37,882 nucleotides of DNA from an uncultured Eubacteriales bacterium (lineage in GTDB: Bacteria; Bacillota; Clostridia; Oscillospirales; Oscillospiraceae): positions 1 through 37,882 of the forward strand of contig OMVL01000033.1 of the NCBI GenBank assembly GCA_900314485.1, in the 5' to 3' direction. The translations under genes and the position numbers were made by a program. The notes beneath the pieces are model-generated. The model was not told the DNA's origin. It did no database searches and saw only the letters and a list, made by a program, of their open reading frames with translations. Position 1 is the stretch's first letter. Each line of letters begins with the position of its first letter. Positions 7,744-15,707 of this stretch are shown here, in pieces.

Positions 7744-7772
7744 TTGACATTCGTTTTATCCCGTGCTAGAAT
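7744..7772 (+). promoter_or_regulatory. Promoter of the DUF2975-XRE unit
   Basis: TTGACA (7744-7749), 17 bases, TAGAAT (7767-7772), about 33 bases before the TTG start. It diverges from the esterase promoter, whose -35 box lies 54 bases away. Confidence 0.85.
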
Positions 7773-7804
7773 AGGGCCGATCTGAACACAAGGAGGTCTT
7801 TCTC

Positions 7805-8284
7805 TTGAAGCATCAAACCTGTTCCGTCTGGCTGAGGATCATCATTGCAGGCGTCGCCGCCTGCGGTCTGGCGGTCTATCTGCGGGTGATCCCCTCTGTG
7901 GGCTTCGGCATTGTCCGTGCTATGCCGGAGTTCTCCTCATGGTATCTGCCGTGGCTGATTTTTCTCTCCCTCACCGCTGTACCCTGTTACGCTGCCGTCG
8001 TCCCGGCATGGCGCATTGCCCTCAGTGTCGGGGCGGATCGAGCCTTTACGGCGGAAAACGCCGCAAGGCTGACGCTCATTTCCCGGCTCGCCATCGGCGA
8101 TACGATCTACTATTTTGCGGGCAATCTGGTCTTTCTGTTTCTGAACATGAACCACCCCGGCATGCTCCTGCTCTCTCTGCTCATTGACTTCGCAGGCATT
8201 GCCGTCTACGTGGTCTGCGCCGCCCTCTCTACGCTGGTGGCTCAGGCGGCCGCCTTGCAGGATCAGAGCGACTGGACGATCTGA
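7805..8284 (+). CDS. DUF2975 membrane protein
   Basis: A 159-residue integral membrane protein with about four transmembrane helices and the typical DUF2975 pattern (an FTAENAARL-like loop before helix 3, here AFTAENAARLTLISRLAIGD). It starts at TTG, which is decided by a full AAGGAGG site eight bases upstream. Genes of this family are usually paired with a small Cro/CI-type regulator, as here. The biochemical role is unknown; a link to envelope or signal sensing is only a guess from membrane location. Confidence 0.85.
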   Translation: MKHQTCSVWLRIIIAGVAACGLAVYLRVIPSVGFGIVRAMPEFSSWYLPWLIFLSLTAVPCYAAVVPAWRIALSVGADRAFTAENAARLTLISRLAIGDTIYYFAGNLVFLFLNMNHPGMLLLSLLIDFAGIAVYVVCAALSTLVAQAAALQDQSDWTI

Positions 8285-8297
8285 GGAGGCTTCAGAC

Positions 8298-8516
8298 ATG
8301 GAAGACGAGATCATCGTTCACATCGACGTCATGCTGGCTAAGCGGAAGATGAGCGTTACCGAGCTGGCAGAGCGTGTGGGCATTACCATTGCCAACATCT
8401 CCATTCTGAAAAACGGCAAGGCGAAGGCCATTAAGGTCTCCACGCTGGCGAAGCTCTGCGCTGCACTGGACTGTCAGCCGGGAGATCTATTGGAATACAG
8501 GAGGTCTGACACATGA
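8298..8516 (+). CDS. XRE-family HTH regulator (YozG-like)
   Basis: A 72-residue protein consisting almost wholly of one Cro/CI helix-turn-helix (KRKMSVTELAERVGITIANI followed by a recognition helix with SILKNGKAKAIKVSTL). The ATG at 8298 follows GAGGAGG by about eight bases. It is 13 bases behind the DUF2975 gene and its stop overlaps the next start by ATGA. Regulators of this group are typically encoded beside DUF2975 proteins and are thought to control their own operon. Confidence 0.9.
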   Translation: MEDEIIVHIDVMLAKRKMSVTELAERVGITIANISILKNGKAKAIKVSTLAKLCAALDCQPGDLLEYRRSDT

Positions 8517-8872
8517 AACGCAGGTTGTCCCTCTTTTTGCTCCTCGCCCTGCTTCTGACCGGCTGCGCCGGCGTGGATAAGAGCGATCCTATCCTATTTG
8601 AAACCGCAGAACGGGAGGAATATATCTCCGTCCTCTGGGAGGGTCGGGAGTATATCCCCTTCTCCGGCTTGAACCCCATGCAGCGAGGAGAATATCTGGG
8701 GCATATCCAGGGAGCGCCAGATGAGGAGCTCTACACATGGAGAGGACACTCCTCTGAGGAATGGCTCATCAGCTATCTGGACTCCGGGATGATGCCCGAC
8801 ACCATGCTGCTGCGGGAGGTAAACGTCACGGAGTACCCCGACGGTATTGCTTCGGAATACGAGTGGAATTAA
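8513..8872 (+). CDS. Small lipoprotein of unknown function
   Basis: A 119-residue precursor with a lipoprotein signal peptide: MKRR, a leucine-rich core, and the lipobox LLTGC with the acylated cysteine near residue 18. The mature part is acidic (about 100 residues) and has no recognised domain. Translation is coupled to the XRE gene by a four-base overlap. It is likely anchored on the outside of the membrane, near the DUF2975 and small membrane proteins of the same operon. Confidence 0.75.
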   Translation: MKRRLSLFLLLALLLTGCAGVDKSDPILFETAEREEYISVLWEGREYIPFSGLNPMQRGEYLGHIQGAPDEELYTWRGHSSEEWLISYLDSGMMPDTMLLREVNVTEYPDGIASEYEWN

Positions 8873-8891
8873 CCGCAAAGGAGGAATTGCG

Positions 8892-9038
8892 ATGTCCTTT
8901 ACCATGCTCCTATCTATCTCCGCCGCATTTCTGCTGGTGGGCGGCGTCTGCTTTCTGATTGCAGGTATCGGGCGAAAAAGCCGGCAGTATCTCCTTGCGA
9001 GTCTGGGGTGCTTTGCCGCCCCTGTTGTCGGATTCTAG
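8892..9038 (+). CDS. Small membrane protein (48 residues)
   Basis: Starts at the ATG at 8892 with AAAGGAGG seven bases upstream. The product has one or two hydrophobic helices (residues about 3-25 and 33-48) around a basic GRKSRQY turn. It follows the lipoprotein gene by 19 bases and closes this operon. No family is recognised. The strong ribosome binding site and spacing support it being real. Confidence 0.55.
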   Translation: MSFTMLLSISAAFLLVGGVCFLIAGIGRKSRQYLLASLGCFAAPVVGF

Positions 9039-9075
9039 CAGCTGGTGAAATTTATTACCCGGATGTAGGCTCAAC

Positions 9076-9104
9076 TGGACAAATGAGAGTCCCTCTGATA
9101 TAAT
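9076..9104 (+). promoter_or_regulatory. lctP operon promoter
   Basis: TGGACA (9076-9081), 17 bases, TATAAT (9099-9104), about 77 bases before the permease ATG. Confidence 0.75.
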
Positions 9105-9180
9105 CATTTTATACTGGTAGGAATGTCCAATTCTCGCCAGAGAAACCAGATATACTGGAATGATATTGGAGGTTTTTCAA

Positions 9181-10833
9181 ATGCTCTATGCACTTTTATC
9201 CCTATCCCCGATTTTGCTGGCATTGCTGGCCATGGTCATCCGCCGCATTCAGCTCTCGGCCCCCAAGGCGCTGTTTCTGTCTCTGTGTCTGGCCATTGTG
9301 CTGGCGCTCTTTGTCTGGAAGATGGAGCCGGCTGCGCTGGCAGCTTTTGGCGTTTTGGGTGTCTGCAAGGCCCTGGAGGTCTTTTTTATCATCTTCGGCG
9401 CTATTCTCTTTTTGAATATGCTCCGCCGGTGCGGGTACATGGATGCCATTCAGCGCAGCTTTTCCCGGGTCAGCCCTGACCGCCGGGTGCAGGCAATTCT
9501 GATCGCATGGCTCTTTGGCGCCTTTATCGAGGGCACCGCCGGGTACGGCACCCCCGCCGCCCTGGCGGCTCCCCTGCTGGTAGCGCTGGGCTTTCCCCCG
9601 GTGGCGGCCTGCATTGTCTGTCTGATTGCAAACTCCACCCCTGTCCCCTTTGCCGCCGCCGGTGCGCCCATTACTGCCATGGTGACGGCCATCTCCTCCG
9701 ATCTCACCGGAAATGCCCAGTATGCGGCCCAGTACGGTCTGAACTTTGAGGAGTTTTTGGATGCCTCTACCCGGCTCACCACCCTGTTTCTGGGTGTGGG
9801 CGGTATTGTGGTGCCCCTGCTGCTCATTGGCGTCTTTTTGGCGCTCTACGGAGAAAAGGGCCGAAAGATACGGGACTTTGTGGAGATTTTGCCCTTCGGC
9901 CTCTTCACCGGGCTTGCTTTCTCCCTTCCCTACTACCTGATCTCCATTTTTGCCGGTCACGAGTTTCCCTCCATTCTGGGCTCCTTCATCGGACTTTTGG
10001 TCTCTGTCTTTGCCGCCTCCAAGGGCTTTTTGGTGCCAAAGCACGTCTTTCGCTTTGCCAATGATACAGAGGAAGAGGCTCTCCGCCCTCTGGATGGGCC
10101 CCGTGCCATGCCGGTGTGGAAGGGCTGGCTCCCCTATGTGTGCATTGGCCTGTTCCTGCTCATCAGCCGGGTGGCTGTCTTTGGTCTGAAACCATGGCTC
10201 CAGTCTGTCACCGTGGGCTGGAACAGCCTGTTTGGTGTGGAGTCCTGCTCCTACACCTTCCAGCCCTTCTGGAATCCCGGCATCCTGCCCTTTGTCCTCT
10301 TTGCCGTGATTCTCGGCCTTGTCAGCGGCATTGGGGTTAAGGATGTGGGCCGGGTCTGTCTCGGCAGCTTTTTCCAGCTGCTCAAGACATTTTCCGCTCT
10401 GGTGTTCGGCGTGGCCATGGTGCAGATCATGATGAATTCCGGCATCAACACCAGCGGCATGGACAGCATGCTTCTGGTGGCGGCTCAGGCCATGGCAGAC
10501 CTGACTGGCAACGCCTTCCCCATCATCGCTCCCATCATCGGTATTCTGGGCGCCTTTATCTCCGGCAGCTGCACCGTGTCCTGTGTCATGTTTACGCCCT
10601 TGCAGTTCAATACCGCCCTCCTTATCGGCATCGACCCCCTCTACACCTGCGCCCTTCAGACCGCAGGCGGAGCGCTGGGCAATATGATCTGCATCAATAA
10701 CGTGGTCGCCGTATCCGCCACAACAGGAGCCAATGGCCACGAAGGGCGGATCATCTCTGTCAATCTGGTGCCTATGGCCATCTATGTAGTCGTTGTTCTG
10801 ATTACTGCTCTTATCACAATGAACATTGCCTAA
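9181..10833 (+). CDS. L-lactate permease family transporter
   Basis: A 550-residue, strongly hydrophobic LctP-family permease with about a dozen membrane helices. Recognisable conserved parts include [19 protein letters not shown], the ANSTPVPF segment and the C-terminal [18 protein letters not shown] region. The family imports L-lactate, D-lactate or glycolate with protons. The ATG at 9181 is chosen because TTGGAGG lies eight bases upstream; an in-frame ATG at 9160 would put that site inside the gene. No lactate dehydrogenase or lutABC genes are beside it. Instead it heads a unit with rhomboid, phospholipase D-like and GreA-like genes. Confidence 0.9.
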   Translation: MLYALLSLSPILLALLAMVIRRIQLSAPKALFLSLCLAIVLALFVWKMEPAALAAFGVLGVCKALEVFFIIFGAILFLNMLRRCGYMDAIQRSFSRVSPDRRVQAILIAWLFGAFIEGTAGYGTPAALAAPLLVALGFPPVAACIVCLIANSTPVPFAAAGAPITAMVTAISSDLTGNAQYAAQYGLNFEEFLDASTRLTTLFLGVGGIVVPLLLIGVFLALYGEKGRKIRDFVEILPFGLFTGLAFSLPYYLISIFAGHEFPSILGSFIGLLVSVFAASKGFLVPKHVFRFANDTEEEALRPLDGPRAMPVWKGWLPYVCIGLFLLISRVAVFGLKPWLQSVTVGWNSLFGVESCSYTFQPFWNPGILPFVLFAVILGLVSGIGVKDVGRVCLGSFFQLLKTFSALVFGVAMVQIMMNSGINTSGMDSMLLVAAQAMADLTGNAFPIIAPIIGILGAFISGSCTVSCVMFTPLQFNTALLIGIDPLYTCALQTAGGALGNMICINNVVAVSATTGANGHEGRIISVNLVPMAIYVVVVLITALITMNIA

Positions 10834-10848
10834 GTGAGGGGGCTACCC

Positions 10849-11415
10849 ATGATTCTGCGTAAGATACAGTATAACTCTCCTACCATCCTCACCTTTGCTC
10901 TGGTCTCACTGGCTGTTCTGCTGCTGAATCAGGTCACCGGGGGACTTGCAAACAAGCTATGCTTTTCCGTCTACCGCGCCTCTCTAACCGATCCGCTGAC
11001 CTATGTCCGCTTTTTCGGCCATGTGCTGGGCCATGCAGGTTATGCCCATTATATCGGCAACATGACCCTGCTTCTGGTCATTGGCCCGCCCCTGGAGGAG
11101 CGCTACGGCAGTCTGCCTCTGCTGGAGTGCATTGCCATGACCGCCCTCATCTCCGGACTGGTCCAGTTTATCTTTTTCCCCGGCACCGCCCTGCTGGGGG
11201 CCAGCGGCATTGTGTTCATGCTGATCATTCTCTCCTCCATCTCCGGCGCCTCCGAGGGCCGTATCCCTCTGACGTTGATTTTTGTCTACATCATCTACAT
11301 CGGCGGTGAGATCGCAGACGGCGTTCTTCAGGCGGATAACATCTCTCAGCTGACCCACATCATCGGCGGCACCTGCGGCGGTGTCTTTGGTCTGATCCTG
11401 CGTAAGAACAGGTAA
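10849..11415 (+). CDS. Rhomboid family intramembrane serine protease
   Basis: A 188-residue membrane protein with six predicted helices. The catalytic dyad is visible: S119 in GASG and H170 in LTHIIGG. The HxxxxHxxxN motif of helix 2 is seen in HAGYAHYIGN. Rhomboids cleave substrates inside the membrane; the substrate is unknown. The ATG at 10849 follows GAGGGGG; an in-frame GTG at 10834 would overlap that site. It lies 15 bases after the permease and 21 before the phospholipase D-like gene. Confidence 0.88.
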   Translation: MILRKIQYNSPTILTFALVSLAVLLLNQVTGGLANKLCFSVYRASLTDPLTYVRFFGHVLGHAGYAHYIGNMTLLLVIGPPLEERYGSLPLLECIAMTALISGLVQFIFFPGTALLGASGIVFMLIILSSISGASEGRIPLTLIFVYIIYIGGEIADGVLQADNISQLTHIIGGTCGGVFGLILRKNR

Positions 11416-11436
11416 CTGCTCCGGAAAGGCTTGACT

Positions 11437-12897
11437 ATGAAGCATAGTCTGAACAACAACCCCATCCATCCGATCCGGGTCCTGCGCCGGCTGCTGCTGG
11501 CGCTGGGCCTGTTTCTGCTTCTTGTGCTGCTGAGCGTCACTGTGCCCTATGCCTTTGACCATCCGCAGGTCAGCGAGGATTACATTCACTGGGTGGCGGA
11601 GACGGACTTTACCGACACCACCCCCGGCATTGACCGGGTTCGGCTGCTCACCGAAAACGAAGCAGCGCTGGAAGAGCGGATCCGGCTCATCTCCCAGGCG
11701 GAGGAACGGATCATCTATGTCACCTTCGACTTTCGTGCGGACAGCAGCGGGAAGGATGTGATGGCTCTGCTGCTGGAAGCCGCAGAGCGGGGGGTGGATG
11801 TTCAGATTTTGATCGACGGCATGACCACCGTGGCGCAACTGCCCAACGCCCCCTATTTTCAGGCTCTTGCGGCCCAGCCCAATGTGGAGATACGGCGGTA
11901 CAACCCGGTCAACCTGCTGCGCCCGCTGGAGGTCCACGGGAGAATGCACGATAAATATATGATCGTGGACGAGGATTACTATCTGCTGGGCGGGCGGAAC
12001 ACCTATGATTATTTCATCGGCGGCTACCCCACCGAGCATCCCAGTCAGGATCTGGAGGTGCTGGTCTGGAACACTGCCGGGGATGAGCGTCAGGGCAGTA
12101 TGACTCAGCTGGTGGACTACTTTAACGGTGTCTGGTCTCAGGAGCGGTGCGTATCCTGGTATGAGGATGAATCCCTTCTCTCCCGCTCAGATGTACAGGC
12201 CGCTCTGTCCGAACTGGAGGATCACTATTTCTGGATGCGTGAGACTTACCCGGATGCCTTCTCTGCCCCGGAGGACGGGGCGGGCACGGTGGAGGCAGGA
12301 GGAATTCATTTGCTCTCCAATCCTATTTATACCACCGTCAAGGAACCGCAGGTGCTCTATGCCATGACTGCTATCCTCTCCTCCGCCCAGGAGGAGGTCT
12401 ATATCCAAACTCCCTACGCCGTATGTAATGACGCTATGTATGACTCCTTCCGGCAAATCGGCCAGTCTGTCCCCTCTGCGGCCCTGCTGCTCAACAGCGT
12501 GGAGACGGGTGACAATTTGATGGCCTCCTCGGACTATCTGCGCAGCAAGGGAGATCTGTTGGAGACGGGCATCTCGGTCTGGGAATATGCCGGCCATCAG
12601 AGCTGCCACAGCAAGTGCGCCGTGGCGGACGGGGCGGTCTCCATGGTGGGCAGCTTTAACTGGGATATGCGCTCCGCCTATCTGGATACGGAGCTGATGC
12701 TGGTCATCCCCGGCGAGGAATTTGCAGCCCTGCTCATGGACTATGAGACGGGGCTGCTGACAGAGAGCAGGCTTTGCGCGGACGGTGGCCGGTATGACGA
12801 AACGAGCAGTGTAATGGGACCGGAGGGACATCTGGGCAAGACGATACTGCTGAGTATTTTACAGGTTCTGACGGGGCCAGTACGATATTTGTTGTGA
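11437..12897 (+). CDS. Phospholipase D-like / cardiolipin synthase-type protein
   Basis: A 486-residue protein with one N-terminal membrane helix (about residues 16-38) and two HKD catalytic motifs: H171-x-K173 (HDKYMIVD) and H391-x-K393 (HSKCAVADGA), the latter followed by GSFNWDMRS. This is the arrangement of the PLD superfamily that includes bacterial cardiolipin and phosphatidylserine synthases. Activity is likely at the membrane surface, but the phospholipid reaction cannot be set from sequence. GGAAAGG precedes the ATG at 11437. It sits between the rhomboid and GreA-like genes. Confidence 0.85.
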   Translation: MKHSLNNNPIHPIRVLRRLLLALGLFLLLVLLSVTVPYAFDHPQVSEDYIHWVAETDFTDTTPGIDRVRLLTENEAALEERIRLISQAEERIIYVTFDFRADSSGKDVMALLLEAAERGVDVQILIDGMTTVAQLPNAPYFQALAAQPNVEIRRYNPVNLLRPLEVHGRMHDKYMIVDEDYYLLGGRNTYDYFIGGYPTEHPSQDLEVLVWNTAGDERQGSMTQLVDYFNGVWSQERCVSWYEDESLLSRSDVQAALSELEDHYFWMRETYPDAFSAPEDGAGTVEAGGIHLLSNPIYTTVKEPQVLYAMTAILSSAQEEVYIQTPYAVCNDAMYDSFRQIGQSVPSAALLLNSVETGDNLMASSDYLRSKGDLLETGISVWEYAGHQSCHSKCAVADGAVSMVGSFNWDMRSAYLDTELMLVIPGEEFAALLMDYETGLLTESRLCADGGRYDETSSVMGPEGHLGKTILLSILQVLTGPVRYLL

Positions 12898-12912
12898 GAA
12901 AGGACAATCACT

Positions 12913-13416
12913 ATGCACGACCAATTAACTGAAAACGACATCCAGCAGATGAAGGAAGAGCTGGACTACCGCCGCATTACCCTCCGCCCTAAACTTTTGG
13001 AGGAGGTCAAGACCGCCAGAGCTTTCGGCGACCTCAGCGAGAACTTTGAGTACAAGGCGGCCAAGCGGGAGAAGAACCAGAACGAGAGCCGCATCCGCTA
13101 TCTGGAAAAGATGATCGAGACGGCGCATATCGTCTCCGACCGCTCGGCGGAGGACGAGGTGGGGCTGTTTGACAAAGTCACCGTCTGGTTTGACGAGGAC
13201 GAGGAGGAGGACGTGTTCCAGATCGTCACCACCGTCAAGGGGGACGCTCTGCGCAACCTCATCACCGCTGCATCCCCTCTCGGCAAGGCGCTCATGGGGC
13301 ATAAGGCAGGCGAGACCGTCCGGGTGGCGGTGAACGAGCGGTACAGCTATCCCGTCACCATTCGGAAAATCGAGAAGCAGAGGGATGACGGGTCTATTAA
13401 GATCAGCTCCTATTGA
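12913..13416 (+). CDS. GreA/GreB-family transcription elongation factor
   Basis: A 167-residue protein with the N-terminal coiled coil and C-terminal FKBP-like domain of Gre factors. The tip carries the acidic GDLSENFEYKAAKREK motif that stimulates RNA cleavage in backtracked RNA polymerase. The C-terminal part contains SPLGKALMGHKAGE, the usual Gre signature. An unusually acidic stretch (DEDEEEDVF) lies between the domains. It is the last gene of the lctP unit, 15 bases after the phospholipase D-like gene, and may be a second Gre paralogue rather than the housekeeping copy, which I cannot test here. Confidence 0.88.
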   Translation: MHDQLTENDIQQMKEELDYRRITLRPKLLEEVKTARAFGDLSENFEYKAAKREKNQNESRIRYLEKMIETAHIVSDRSAEDEVGLFDKVTVWFDEDEEEDVFQIVTTVKGDALRNLITAASPLGKALMGHKAGETVRVAVNERYSYPVTIRKIEKQRDDGSIKISSY

Positions 13417-13428
13417 GGGTTGGACGGC

Positions 13429-13456
13429 AGGACGATAAATTCCAGTTTATCGTCCT
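13429..13456 (+). terminator. Hairpin after the GreA-like gene
   Basis: An 11-bp perfect stem (AGGACGATAAA and its complement) with a six-base loop, 12 bases after the stop. The tail GATTTCG is only weakly T-rich. Confidence 0.6.
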
Positions 13457-13506
13457 GATTTCGTACCAGCAGTTTTACTCTCAAACCAGATATGCCCAGA
13501 CGCAAA

Positions 13507-13534
13507 ACACCCCTGACCAAACGGTCAGGGGTGT
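13507..13534 (-). terminator. ptb-buk terminator
   Basis: A 12-bp perfect stem (ACACCCCTGACC and complement) with a four-base loop. In the minus direction it is followed by TTTTG, fitting termination after buk. Confidence 0.8.
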
Positions 13535-13552
13535 CGTTATTATGTCGACTAA

Positions 13553-14620
13553 TCAATATTCCTTTGCTTCCTCTTCCCCGTTCAGGACACGGAGCGCACC
13601 CTGTGCCAGAGCCAGCAGTTCGTCCTCGCCCGGGTAGATGGTGAAGGGGGCGATCCAGCCGATCTTCTCATAGAGCTTCTCCTTCGTCGTGGGAGAATAG
13701 GCGATGCCGCCGGTGAGAATGATCTGATCCACCTTGCCGTCCAGAACGGCGGCCATAGCGCCGGCGTCCTTGGCGATCTGGTAGTAGAAGGCGTCCAGTA
13801 CCAGAGCTGCCTTCTCGTCGCCCTCGGCAACTTCCTTCTCCACGATCCGGGCGTCGTTGGTGCCGAGATAGGCGTTAAAGCCGCCGTTGCCGCAGATCTT
13901 CTTATAGAGAGTCTTCTGGTCGTACTTGCCGGAGAAGCAGAGCTTGATGAGGTCGCCCACAGGGACGGTACCGGCACGCTCGGGAGAGAATGCGCCCTCG
14001 CCGTCCAGGATGTTGTTCACGTCCACGACCTGCCCCTTCTTATGGGCGCCCACGGAGACGCCGCCGCCCATGTGAATGACGATCAGGTTCAGCTCCTCAT
14101 AGCCAAAGCCGTTCTCCTTGGCGTAGCGGCGAGCCACCGCCTTCTGGTTCAGGGCGTGGAAGATGCTGCGGCGGGGCAGTTCGGGCATACCGGAGATACG
14201 GGCAACGTCAGTCAGCTCGTCCACCACCACGGGGTCAACGATAAAGGAAGGAACGCCAATCTCGTCCCCAATCTCCCGGGCGAGGATTCCGCCCAGATTG
14301 GAGGCGTGCTGACCCTGTACGCCGGCTTTCAGATCGGCAAGCAGAGCGTCGGAGACGGCGTAGGTGCCGCCGGGGATGGGCTTGAGCAGGCCGCCGCGGC
14401 CGACGATCACGTCGAAGGACTTGACGTCGCAGTCCTTCTCCTTGAGGAAGTTCAGGATGATGTCCTTGCGGAAGTCCTTCTGGTCGATGATGGAGGCGTA
14501 CTTGGCGATCTCCTCGGTGGGATGGCGAAGGGTCTCCTCGAACAGAAGAGTCTCGTCCTCGAACACGCCCACCTTGGTGGAGGTGGAACCGGGATTGATA
14601 ATCAGGCTCTTGATAGACAT
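13553..14620 (-). CDS. buk: Butyrate kinase
   Basis: A 355-residue ASKHA-fold kinase converting butyryl phosphate and ADP to butyrate and ATP. The N-terminal phosphate-binding motif NPGSTSTK is present, along with the conserved [11 protein letters not shown] block, a [11 protein letters not shown] segment and a C-terminal LTGGIAYS motif. Length and motifs separate it from acetate kinase, which has about 400 residues. GAGGAG lies eight bases before the ATG, and it follows ptb by 16 bases. With Ptb it forms the substrate-level phosphorylation route that ends butyrate fermentation. Branched-chain acyl phosphates are possible alternative substrates. Confidence 0.95.
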   Translation of the reverse strand: MSIKSLIINPGSTSTKVGVFEDETLLFEETLRHPTEEIAKYASIIDQKDFRKDIILNFLKEKDCDVKSFDVIVGRGGLLKPIPGGTYAVSDALLADLKAGVQGQHASNLGGILAREIGDEIGVPSFIVDPVVVDELTDVARISGMPELPRRSIFHALNQKAVARRYAKENGFGYEELNLIVIHMGGGVSVGAHKKGQVVDVNNILDGEGAFSPERAGTVPVGDLIKLCFSGKYDQKTLYKKICGNGGFNAYLGTNDARIVEKEVAEGDEKAALVLDAFYYQIAKDAGAMAAVLDGKVDQIILTGGIAYSPTTKEKLYEKIGWIAPFTIYPGEDELLALAQGALRVLNGEEEAKEY

Positions 14621-14636
14621 AGCTGGTACTCCTCTC

Positions 14637-15554
14637 TTATGCGTTCTTCATGGCCTCGGCCACCACGGCAGCCAGAGCGATGGAATTGACCTTGGTGCGG
14701 AAGGTGTCGCTGCGGCTGGTCAGGATGACGGGCACCTTGGTGCCGGTGAGGATGCAGCCGTTCTCCACCTTGGCGGTATGGACAAGCGTCTTGTAGACCA
14801 GATTGCCGGCGTGGATGTCGGGGAACAGGATGACGTCAGCATCGCCCACGATCTTGCGGCCGGTAGCGCCCTTATGCTGGGCGGCCTCGGGGTCGATGGC
14901 CAAATCCATGGAGAGAGGGCCGTCCACGATGCAGCCGGTGATCTTGCCCTCGTCATTCAGCTTCGTCAGCTCGGCGGCGTCCACAGTGGCGGGCATCTTG
15001 GGGTTCACCACCTCAACGGCGGCGACGGGCGCCACCTTGGGGGTCTCGATGCCGCAGGCGTGGGCCACAGCCACGGTGTTCTCAATGATATGCACCTTGT
15101 CCTCCAGAGAGGGATAGGTGATAAAGGCAACATCGGTCAGGAACAGCAGCTGCTGGATGCCCTCGATGTCAAAGACGGCCACATGGGACAGCGGCTTTCC
15201 GGTGCGGAGACCCACTTCCTTGTCCAGCACGCTCTTGAGGAAGTTCTTGGTGTCCACCAGACCCTTCATGTACATATCCGCCTCGCCGTCGTGGGCCAGC
15301 TTGACGGCGGTACGGGCGGCCTGAATCATGTCCGGCTCGTGGATGATCCGGTAGCCCTCCAGATCCATGTTCAGCTCAGCGGCAATGGCGCGAATCTTCT
15401 CCTCGTCGCCTACCAGAATGGCATCGGCAATGCCCTGTTCTTTAGCGGCGTGAACCGCCTCCAGAACGGCATCGTCCTGTGCGTTGGCAACAGCGACCGT
15501 CTTTTTGCCGCACTCCTTTACCTTGGAAATCAATTCATCAAAGCTGGTAACCAT
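14637..15554 (-). CDS. ptb: Phosphate butyryltransferase
   Basis: A 305-residue enzyme of the phosphate acetyl/butyryltransferase family that converts butyryl-CoA and phosphate into butyryl phosphate. Recognisable parts are the [16 protein letters not shown] block, the [14 protein letters not shown] motif and FPDIHAGN near the C terminus. I choose the ATG at 15554 because GAGGT lies eight bases upstream; the in-frame GTG at 15563 is part of that site. Buk follows at once. The promoter carries a Rex-like box, suggesting control by the NADH/NAD ratio. Confidence 0.95.
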   Translation of the reverse strand: MVTSFDELISKVKECGKKTVAVANAQDDAVLEAVHAAKEQGIADAILVGDEEKIRAIAAELNMDLEGYRIIHEPDMIQAARTAVKLAHDGEADMYMKGLVDTKNFLKSVLDKEVGLRTGKPLSHVAVFDIEGIQQLLFLTDVAFITYPSLEDKVHIIENTVAVAHACGIETPKVAPVAAVEVVNPKMPATVDAAELTKLNDEGKITGCIVDGPLSMDLAIDPEAAQHKGATGRKIVGDADVILFPDIHAGNLVYKTLVHTAKVENGCILTGTKVPVILTSRSDTFRTKVNSIALAAVVAEAMKNA

Positions 15555-15609
15555 ATCGAACACCTCGTAATTTCTCTTTTTATCAACAAATTTGGGCTTA
15601 CGCCCATAC

Positions 15610-15625
15610 TGTTAAAATAATAACA
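15610..15625. promoter_or_regulatory. Rex-like operator over the ptb-buk promoter
   Basis: TGTTAAAATAATAACA matches the Rex core TGTTAA-N4-TTAACA at 11 of 12 positions. It covers the -10 box, so NADH-free Rex bound here should block transcription. Confidence 0.6.
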
Positions 15626-15645
15626 CTTCGGGGGGTAGGGGTCAA
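15617..15645 (-). promoter_or_regulatory. ptb-buk promoter
   Basis: In the minus direction TTGACC (15645-15640), a 17-base spacer and TATTAT (15622-15617). The leader of about 55 bases contains a short GGGC-GTAA-GCCC hairpin. Confidence 0.8.
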
Positions 15646-15707
15646 TAGGGGAATTGGGTGCAGCAGGCAAGAATGGGTTTATCTGACGGGCAATTCTTGC
15701 ATCGCCT

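Noticed and set aside
9202..10740. A 512-codon minus-strand frame
   Set aside because: Antisense to the lactate permease; very Gly/Gln/His-rich and without family motifs.
15667..15700. GCAAGAAT...ATTCTTGC hairpin downstream of rqcH
   Set aside because: The 18-base loop and lack of a T tract make it a poor terminator; not listed as a feature.
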